Origin: Ypsolopha sequella
Lineage: Eukaryota; Arthropoda; Insecta; Lepidoptera; Ypsolophidae
Length of the DNA: 64,000 nt
Assembly: GCA_934047225.1 (NCBI GenBank)
Contig: OW203989.1
Location: forward strand, 8,779,977-8,843,976
Direction of reading: 5' to 3'
Shown: piece after piece, positions 55,377-64,000 of the stretch
How positions within the stretch are numbered: the first letter of the stretch is position 1
Layout of the letters: every line of letters starts with the position of its first letter
The notes under the pieces: generated by a model
Databases searched by the model: none
The model's input: the letters and a program-made list of their open reading frames with translations, nothing else
What the model was told of the DNA's origin: nothing
Translations under genes and position numbers: made by a program

Positions 55377-58284
55377 ACCGATGTTATACCTACATTACAT
55401 AAGTAAATATATTTCATTTCATTCCACATTTTACCAGTTAGTAAATCTCACTAAGTTATTGTTTATATAATACGAAGGCTCGTCGAGGGTGGTGGTGTGA
55501 TTGTAATGAACGTGTAGACACCAATGACCTAAAAAGGCAGCTCGATTGAGTTTGCCCTTTGTTCAGTTTTTCCCACGTTATTGTGTGGCAAGGGTTATAT
55601 TGATAGACTTTTAATACTTGCATACATTTACCCACGCCTGTCTTTCAGAGGGGACTTCAGATGTCTATCTGCTTTATCTGTATTTCTAATCTTTTTAATC
55701 ATAAAATAAGAGTAAAGAAGAAGATATTGAATGACTAAATTGATAAATGTGACAGAGGTGGAAGAATATCAGGAAGAGAAGTTGCGAGAGTAAGTGTAAA
55801 AGAGTGTTTGCGAGGAGGAAGTGATAGGGGTTGTATGTGCGTTATGTATGTTATGGGGGAGTATGTCTGTCTGTTGGTCAGTGTTGTCTGTTCAGTCCTG
55901 CAGGAGTTATGTGCCAATTAGTCATAAGGTTATTATTTATTTTTCTTACATATTTTTAATTTATGTCATTCACTATTCAAATTTTTCACTCATTCAACTG
56001 ATGCCGGCCCCAAAGTGAACCGAAATATATTTCGAAACGGATTAATACTTTTTTATTCATATATCTAAATTTAAATATTATTTATTCAGTTATCTGTATT
56101 TCAACAAACATGTTTCAGTTCTTCCATTTTAAGAGCGTTGTTGGTAGAAAACGGTAAATCACTTGTTTTTGAGTGATAAATTACTTGTAAATTGCAATAA
56201 TTTACTGCAACACCGCATTAAAAATATCCTTATATTAATGGAGGATAGAATAAAAAATAAAAAATAATATAATTACGATATTTTACGGGTAGACTAAATT
56301 TTGAGATGAAATTATGAATCAACAATGGATCGTGAATATATGAAAAATAAAATCCAAATATCAGAAAGATACTGATATTGTTGATATATCAAATAGAAAT
56401 ATTTATTCTTTCTTAAGTTCATGTTTTTCACTAAAATTGAGAAACAAAACGACGTAAAAATAATGTTATTGGCCAAGTTCATCACTGTTTTTCATATACT
56501 AATTGTATATCAAATTTTATTAATATATTTTACATAAAAATACTTGCCCTTAAAATTATGAAATTAAAAAAATCTTAATAATACATATTGTTATTAGTTT
56601 ATAATAAATATTTTAAAACCGCCCTATCAAAGGGTGCGCGAGCTGAGAAGTTCTCGTGTCTCTGTTTACGCCATACATGCGAGAGTGAGATCGCCTTTTT
56701 TACCGACAGCTCCCTTAATTATATTATTCATATCATTCGTTTACCTAAATACACTATTTTGGATACTTGTGACCAATATGTATAAATTACGAGTGAGAAA
56801 AGAAATCTTTCAGATACACAGTTGGTGTGCGGGTATCTTGGGTGTTAAGATGAAGTTGCGGAAGCCGGGAACTGGCGATAGTACTCGTCCATACGAACAA
56901 CTTTTACTATGGAACAAACCCTCAAATCGCGAAAAGTTTAGCTGTCCTAAGTTACATAGCTACCCGAAATTTGACTCAAAAATATTTTTTGGCTTAATCA
57001 TAGTAAAACTTTTACTATGGCTTAATCAACTATTCCAATAAGTAAGTGAGTGCGTTACCTACTTATTTACATTTTCATCACAGTGATCGATGTACAGAAT
57101 TTGTTACAAATTACAAAATTTGCACCAGTATTATGAGATATAATTTTTTTTTCGGTAATGATTTTTTAAATCCTAAACTAAGACTTTTATTTTAGCTTTA
57201 GTGAAGATCCTTCCGTTGAAGTCTTGTTTCTATGGGACACTGACACATTGTATGCCCCTAGCAACTTGCTTGCAGGTCAACCCGAGGTTGTTCTAATATA
57301 CTTGCTTCTTATACATACATATGTACAAGTATATATTATGGGCTCGTTCGCCATTCAGCGACTTCCTTCCTTTGACGTATACAAAGAAACCGAAACCTAG
57401 CTTAGCTGGTGAGCTAAGGAAGTCTTTGCCTGGAGCTTTTTATACCTTCATTCATTCATTTGAACCAAAGTTCTTTGAATCGCCTGCGGCTCAGTTACAA
57501 ATACTGAAATAATTAACTTTATTTTCAGAAGTAACAATACTACTAAAGTACGTGACATGGCAGGAGTGCGGGCGAGTAAATGCATATCACTATGAAATCG
57601 CCCACATTCCCGCCTGTCGTATAGTATATGTAAAGTGTTTTTATATCTTTGTTTTTACCAGTATCGAGTCAGATTCTGGCATAATAATTCAGACACCGTT
57701 TATTCATCACGCAAGGTACAATTTTAAAAAGCAATAAATATATTTTGATGTTATTTGATAGGATAAATGTTATTATTATTATTATTAGCCGTGTTATCTG
57801 GCTTCAAGATAAATGTTGCTAGGATACAAATAAATTTTTTGTAGGCATATAAACATTTTTCTGCGTCAAAAATTTAAAAACTGCTTGTATTTTAGTCCGA
57901 GAAGGATCCGTCCGTGCCACTGACCTCCATACTATTATCATAGACTACGTATCTATTTTATCAATGGACAAGCGGCTGTCAAATCATTTTTGTGCTTTTT
58001 TGTTTTGATTTACGCCATTTTGGCGCTGCAGGAAGCTACGAACTTCCATGGAACCAAATGGTCGACAGTGATTTGATGAGAATCCCGGATTAGGAGACGA
58101 ATACGGTTTCTGGAAACTTCGCCAGCGGTGCTTGAAGTTGGCACAGTTTTTAGCTGCCATTTGTACTGGACACCCAGTCCAGTGGTACTCGTTATAGTAA
58201 TTATGGTAATAAGTCAGTGGCCCGTGCACATTGACATAACAAACAGACATCCACACACATCGTCTCACTCCTCAATTTACCGTG
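55377..58284. other. Mostly non-coding stretch
   Basis: A lepidopteran repeat fragment (ACGCCTGTCTTTCAGAGGGG) is near 55635-55655. Frames of 135 codons (56634-57041) and 63 codons (57321-57512) have no domain. Two exon-like pieces at 57196-57275 and 57896-57948 have acceptors and donors but no family match. Otherwise nothing. Confidence 0.35.
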
Positions 58285-58400
58285 TAAGTTCTCCGAGTCT
58301 AATTGAACAATCCAGCGTTTGTATGTATGTATGAGTGTTTGTCCGACAATAATTCGAGTATCGGTGATCAGAAAACGTCATGAAATATGGAATAGGACAA
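58285..58400 (+). repeat. Family J repeat, partial copy 2
   Basis: AGTTCTCCGAGTCTAATTGA, GTTTGTCCGACAATAATTCG and GTATCGGTGATCAGAAAACG follow the order seen in the other J copies. Right part missing. Confidence 0.6.
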
Positions 58401-58779
58401 AATACTGTACCGAAATTCATACAAAACAAATTGTAAATAAAAGTTCAGAAACAAAAAGATAATCGTACATTCCTGCAAAAGTGATAAATACCTAATTTGA
58501 CACCGGAGCCCAACATTTTTTTTCTATATTTTCCGGTGTCCCAGTTTAATTCACCTACCCGCCGAATTTCAGCTTCTTTCAGTTAATTAATTCTTCAGAT
58601 TTGGGATTAAATCACATTTCTATACATTGTATGTATCGTTCTTTGATATTATTTTAGTTTTAAATGAATAAACTTAACAAAACACATTAAATAAAATACG
58701 TGAGATATATTTTGGGCCATTCGGGCCCCGGTATCAGTAATTTTAAATTTAGAATATGTGTAATCTGTAATGCTATACA

Positions 58780-59075
58780 AATATTTGAACGAGCCAGCGA
58801 AGCGAGCGAAGTTCTCCTTGTCTACTTAAATAATCCGGCGTTTGTATATACGTATTTGTCCGACGATAACTCAAGTATCATGAATTTGTGGATATATTAA
58901 TGATAATTTATGATGGACTTCCGCAAAGTAACACCTTTTTCAATTAATTTTAACTCAAGTATCGTTGATCAGAACGTCATGAAATTTACAAGTAAACGAG
59001 TGAAAAGGCCAAAAAGAATTTTTAAATTTGAACATGAGCCAAATCGGTCAAGGGGTTGTCGAGATATGGGGTTGG
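58780..59075 (+). repeat. Family J repeat, copy 3
   Basis: Runs from GAAGCGAGCGAAGTTCTCCT through TGTCCGACGATAACTCAAGT to GAGCCAAATCGGTCAAGGGG. The block TAACTCAAGTATC occurs twice (58866, 58950), with about 84 bp between, suggesting a local duplication or insertion. Confidence 0.65.
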
Positions 59076-59997
59076 GAGTTCGCGAGTACACATGTTTCTA
59101 ATAGATACTTTACAACACTTACCTTGACATCAAGATATTCATTTAAAATATTTTCACCGGACTCAATATCTTCGCTTGAGTTCATTTTAATAAATAATTA
59201 TTAATCCAATAAAACACAAATAAAATTTAAATTTTTCGCTGCCATGTTTTTTTTTTCTTTACCTTGTATTAAGCCAGTAAAATTTATTTAAAACCTCTTT
59301 ACACATTAAAATTGCTGGTGAGTAAACGTAACAAAATCTCATTCCATATTCAAATAACAAGACAGATATCGATTTTCATACAAAGGCTTTTGAGATCTTT
59401 GTTTTCATACTAATATTGCCGGCCGTCAATTGCTTGTTTTTCACCATAACCAGAAGTTTCACCAGAACCATTAGCGTACAAATGGTCAGCTATCCCGATC
59501 AAAAAAAGTTATTGAATAGCCGGTTTTGTAATAATCAAGTTTCATTCAGTTCGATAATTGTGAAATTGGTGGAAAAATCGTAAACGCACAAAATAACTAA
59601 AATCCGTATTTTTTGGCAAATATTCTGTTTTTACTTGGTTTTTACTACTTTCCGTGACCGTGACTTGTTACACTCAAAGTTCCTAAGTAGTGCCAATATT
59701 CCAATTATTTGAAAATTAATTTCCGAATAATTTTCAAAATATCGGAATTTAAAATGTAATTTTGAATTGTTCTAACGTGCACATTCAATAATATTATAAT
59801 AAATTATAAAAAAAATAAATGAAAATATAAATAAAAAATTTAAAAGAAAACATTGAGATGGCAGCCTTAATTTTTATAAACCATATCTGCTTATGTGATT
59901 AGTTCTGCATTTTATTAGGTATTTGACGAAAAATAAGCAGCTAAAAAACAATGTATGTATAATAACAAACAAATATGTGTTTGTAGTTAGGCGTAAA
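59076..59997. other. Non-coding stretch
   Basis: AT-rich, no gene or repeat recognised. Confidence 0.4.
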
Positions 59998-60415
59998 GCG
60001 TACTTTAGCATTAAAATTATATACAGGATGGCTTATCATTATTACTTTACAAGTGAACAGTACTAGGTATTGTTAATAAAGAACTTGTAATAAATATTTA
60101 ATTTCATGGGTATCTCGTACAACAGATGAGTGTTAGACCAAATGTTTATTAGACAAATTTTATCCTGAACAATAATCCTACCGATTCGTATAATAAAATA
60201 GCGAGGGTTTATTTTTTGAATTTTTAGTTGGTTCGATTCCCGGGTGAGATAAGCGAATTTTAGAATATCTTTGAATGCAGTTTTGTTTCTTTTAAAAAAT
60301 AAATGAATGTTTGCTTTCAGTAAAATAAGTTAATTAAAGGATTTAAGATAGTTTCCCTCCAGAGCCCTTAAATATTTTTTTCCACCCTGTATATAATTTT
60401 AATGCTATAGTACGC
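59998..60415. repeat. MITE with 34-bp inverted termini
   Basis: 59998-60031 and 60382-60415 are inverted repeats with two or so differences (CGTACTTTAGCATTAAAATT with ATATACAGG). The inner ends read TACAGGRTGG. The centre holds a strong B-box-like word GGTTCGATTCCCGGG (60231-60245), so a tRNA-derived SINE piece may be nested inside. Confidence 0.65.
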
Positions 60416-61369
60416 TTATAATAATATAATGTAAAAACGCCGGAAATGGCACTTTAGGTTAAGGATCAAGGTATGTGTACGCAAAGTTTAAATTTCCTAA
60501 ATCAACTTCTTCATTGAAAAAGTTTTGTCTAAGTCAGATCATGTCTACATGAAAAAACGCCACAAAAATATCGAACGTAGGTAAGTATTGATTCGGTGTA
60601 CCGTAACAAATAATTCCAAGAAAATTATTCAAACATTAATCATGTCACCAAATCGGCAAGGCAATAATCAAGGCGTTATGGCTGACAAAAAAAATAGGCT
60701 TTCCTAGGGCATAATTCTATCCTGAATAGCTTTGCTGTGTCACGTAAACAACTACATAAATAATATTTTCAGTTGCTTTTGTGTAAAAAAATATTTGCTT
60801 TTACAGACAGGTATTCAATATGGGCCATGCGTGATTTACTCGATAGAATTCATACTGAAATAGTGTCTGTTTCTTTTGGAAACCTATGTATTACGTAACA
60901 ATTAATTAAACTAAATAATTACTGATCATACTGAACAACTTTCTTAAAGAAACAAAAAATACACTAAGAAACAGTAAAGAAACAGTAAGGAAAGGGAAAG
61001 AGTAAAATTACGTAGTGTTTTTGCTTCGATTGATCACTGATTACCTGGTCAGTGAAGCACTATATTTATTTTTGGCATAAATAAACCATTAAAGACCAAA
61101 CTCAGTAAACAAAATTAGGAGAAAGCGTACCGCAAAGAGGCTGAGATCTTAACAGAGCGGGTGTGCCGAAAGCACTATTTACATGAGCCGATTCGAGCCA
61201 CTTTTGACATGTTTGTAGCAAAACATAAAATTTTTACCGATCATATTATAAAACTCGCGTGAGCTTACATACTAAATTATTGTTACAACGTGTAATATAT
61301 GGCCAATAACAGCTCGTCGATCGGCCGTTGCCAGTGCGCGTTTGACAACGAAGGTGAAATCCGCGTTTT
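60416..61369. other. Non-coding stretch
   Basis: Nothing supported. Confidence 0.4.
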
Positions 61370-61915
61370 CGTCCTGAGAACGACACTCGCCTTGATAATG
61401 CCGAAATTGTATCGGTGAAACGGTTAGCATACATAATAATAATAATAATAAGCCTTTTTATTTCCTACAAAAAGATTAACATTGAGTGAATTCATAGCAT
61501 GCATTAAGTAATTGATTTATAAATTGATTGGATAGACATAAGTACGCAAATTGGAGTCTATCATACTTTCATAGAATGTATATATTTTTCTTTTTGATAA
61601 ATTAAATATTAAAAAATATTACAAATGTATGCCAATTTAAATTTAAATTAGGTCAATATATAATATAACCTAAAATAATTTCATAGAGTAATTTATACAT
61701 TCTACATTAGATTTCAGTTCATAATAATTAATTAACTTTTTAAACTGAAAAAAATATATACTTAATACCTATACGTTTAATTCCATAATTATTATGGAAT
61801 TAAACGTATAGGTATTAAGTTTAATTTTTTTTATTCTAGGTCTCTTGAGTAAATGTTGGCATATAGACAACAGCAATCACAAGTGAGTGTTAAAGCCGCA
61901 TGTAATAATAATTTA
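61370..61915. repeat. Family F element, enlarged copy
   Basis: 61380-61430 carries the inverted core (CTTGATAATGCCGAAATTGT, GGTGAAACGG). 61858-61915 carries the right arm (GCAATCACAAGTGAGTGTTA). They are separated by about 430 bp of AT-rich sequence, including a perfect palindrome at 61760-61820. This is probably a family F copy disrupted by other DNA. Confidence 0.55.
61760..61820. repeat. Perfect 61-bp palindrome
   Basis: 30-bp arms (61760-61789 and 61791-61820) are exact inverses around a single T; the arm includes CCTATACGTTTAATTCC. Perfect match implies recent origin or gene-conversion-like upkeep. Confidence 0.95.
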
Positions 61916-63402
61916 ATATTACCGAGCTGATTTTGGTCGTAGCAGTAGTGCTACGGCAAGCAATAACACCAGTATGCATCTCAATTATTAAGGTTTACAG
62001 GAGATTAAAAGAACTGAACAAAATAGTAACAAAAAAATCGTACCACTAAATACAATATGTGTTGAAACGGTACTGCTATTACGATACCAATACGAATAAC
62101 GAATACATCTTAACACTAATTATTTTAACACATTACGATTTCTGTTTTCAAAGGAACTGTTGTGGGCTTATCACACAAAAGAAAGAGTTTCAGTTTTTAA
62201 TCACGTAAATCTTGTGCAAGATGACCGTCTTTACGAGATGCAAACAAAAAAGTATTCGCTTCAAAAAGTCCGTTTTGGAAATGCTCCCCAAAATCGAAAA
62301 ATTTTCTAGATTTTTTTCCTATAATAAACGATTTTTTGAAGCAGTGACTGTCGCGCCAGCACTTGAAAACAAACATTTTTTAGAATTACAAATATAAAAT
62401 ATATTACTTTCGCGTAATCTAGTACCAAAATTTTCTTGTGAAACGGTCATGCACGATACAATCTTTTTAAACTGAAATTAATACAATCACCCTAAACCAA
62501 AACTACCCCTTCCGAGTAAGCTATTCGAAAAGGTACTTACATAAATCTGTTGTGGAATTCTATAAGAAAATCGTATTCATTTGACAGCTTGTAAGTATGG
62601 TTGTGGTGTCAAACGGGCTAATTTGCTTTGTAGAATGTATACGTGTGACCCAATTACCGTATTCTATTACAGCGCGTATGCAGTGCTGCTTAAGGCGATT
62701 ACCGTCACCAAATTAGCAGCTCGATGTTTGTCTGTATGAATATCGACGGAAACGATATTGAAATAACGTTCAAATCAGTGCACAATGCGTGGTGGCTGTT
62801 ACGACGCTCGCTGCGTCCTTGATAGGGCAAAATTGGAGAAAATAATACTTTTCACATGGGCGTCATTGTTCGATTGAATTGAATAATGTTATATTTATAG
62901 CTATCAAGTTTATCTATTTATCAAAGCATAAATGAATTAAATCACCTAAGCCGCTTAGGAGCAGTAGGAAATTCAAGCCAAAAAACACCATTCAGTTGAA
63001 ACAATTTTTCATATAGAAGTTTTGGTGGTACGAAAAAGAAAAATGTTGCATATGTTGTCCTAGAGTTGATAATCCATAATACATTTTCTCCAATATTTTT
63101 GGTTTGGCCATAAAAGAGGAGTAGGCTTTAGAAAGTACCCATTTGGCGGTATTAAGGGCCTTAACGACAAACATGTTATTTTCGTATTCGAAACTTGGTA
63201 TAACATCTTCTATTTATTAATTAATTAACATATAAAGCTTTTCCTACATAATACAAAAATTTCGTAGTTTTAAATAAATACAGTTATCCTAATTTTTTAA
63301 ATTATTTAGCCCCATCATATGGTCAGTAACGAAAAAATCGAAAATGTATGTACCAAGTTTCACCTACGAAAATAACATGTTTGACGTGCTGCATAGAATA
63401 CA
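61916..63402. other. Non-coding stretch
   Basis: No gene or repeat recognised. Short frames at 62212-62397 (+) and 62992-63174 (-) lack domains. Confidence 0.4.
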
Positions 63403-63825
63403 TTAAGGCGATATGCGAAAAAAATACGGGTATTTCTTTTCTGTGTATTTCAATAAATACACAGAAAATTTTAATACATTTCCGGTATATGCATTTTGAC
63501 TATATAATCTAGGGTTTTGAAATTGGAAAACATGTTTGGATAAATTTTCCTCGATAGAAATAATTGTTAAAAGGAAGTCTTCAAACACACTTTTTCTCTT
63601 CGTTTGACGAATAGAAATCATATACAGAACTCAAACATATTTTATTAGGTGTGTTTCAACAATATCTAGAGATTTGATATTTGAAATTTTGCTAGCTATT
63701 TTAGGTTTTTAATAAAAATATAAAACTAACTTATTTCCCTTTTGCCCTGAATCCACCCCTCTCGCACTGCGCGATTTTTCGCTTGGAGTGACAGTAAGAA
63801 AAATAAAATTCGCATAGCCTCTTAA
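63403..63825 (+). repeat. Family A MITE, copy 4
   Basis: TTAA at 63403-63406 and 63822-63825 with the family termini GGCGATATGCGAA and TTCGCATAGCCTC. Closely similar to copy 1 over its full length. A small extra hairpin (TCTGTGTATTTCAATAAATA, near 63440) is present at the left. The remaining window to 64000 shows nothing. Confidence 0.85.
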
Positions 63826-64000
63826 TTGGGCCTCTGAGCTATCAAATATTTACCGACCGATACAAGCATTTTTTGACTAATACCTACTTGGTACTTGGTT
63901 CTAAAGTATCGATATCAAAAGTACTTGTATCGAAAGAAATGTATCAAGAAAATACCTGTATTTAATCATACCATTTCATCCATACACCATGATAATTAAA

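Noticed and set aside
56634..57041. 135-codon + strand frame, longest outside the retrotransposon
   Set aside because: The start codon is not ATG in good context, composition is mixed, and no motif is recognisable.

Overview
The window looks like intergenic or intronic DNA from a moth or butterfly. It is AT-rich and has almost no long open reading frames. It is packed with repeat types that I associate, from memory, with Lepidoptera: a tRNA-headed SINE containing the 'AAGGAAAACATCGT' block, LINE 3' ends with (ATTC)n, (TATTC)n or (GATG)n tails, a BEL/Pao LTR retrotransposon, and many foldback MITEs. No bacterial, organellar or rRNA sequence is visible. The species cannot be named from the sequence alone.

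The only long coding sequence is a nearly intact BEL/Pao retrotransposon on the + strand (16001-22835). It has two 465-bp LTRs that differ at 2 positions, a 5-bp target duplication (TCCTC), a primer-binding site close to a tRNA-Tyr 3' end, and one gag-pol frame. A single in-frame TAA at 21119-21121 cuts that frame between the RNase H region and the integrase. A diverged solo LTR of the same family lies at 39805-40317 (- strand) with its own perfect 5-bp duplication (ATATT).

The rest is a mosaic of small elements. Family A (4 copies) and family C (4 copies) are flanked by TTAA, and one A and one C copy share a TTAA. Family B has 5 copies, one nested inside an A copy. Family D is a Harbinger/Tourist-like element inserted into a copy of itself at TTA. 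Families E, F, J, K, L and M each have two or more copies. Single foldbacks include a hAT-like palindrome nested in a larger MITE, a mariner-like element beside a 260-bp palindrome, and a 716-bp TTAA element. LINE relics include a Jockey-type reverse transcriptase (9405-10525) and an RTE-type element (48858-50185) interrupted by about 560 bp that holds a possible THAP-domain first exon.

Host coding signal is thin. A GC-rich block at 5650-6010 looks like a promoter or first exon. Small candidate exons with good donors lie at 29131-29184, 36385-36570, 36708-36761, 37719-37886, 38815-38853 and 39453-39593, all on the + strand. All of them except the 36385 block read in phase 0. They may be alternative 5' exons of one gene with very long introns, but I do not recognise the protein and this is inference. 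The rest is non-coding as far as I can see.
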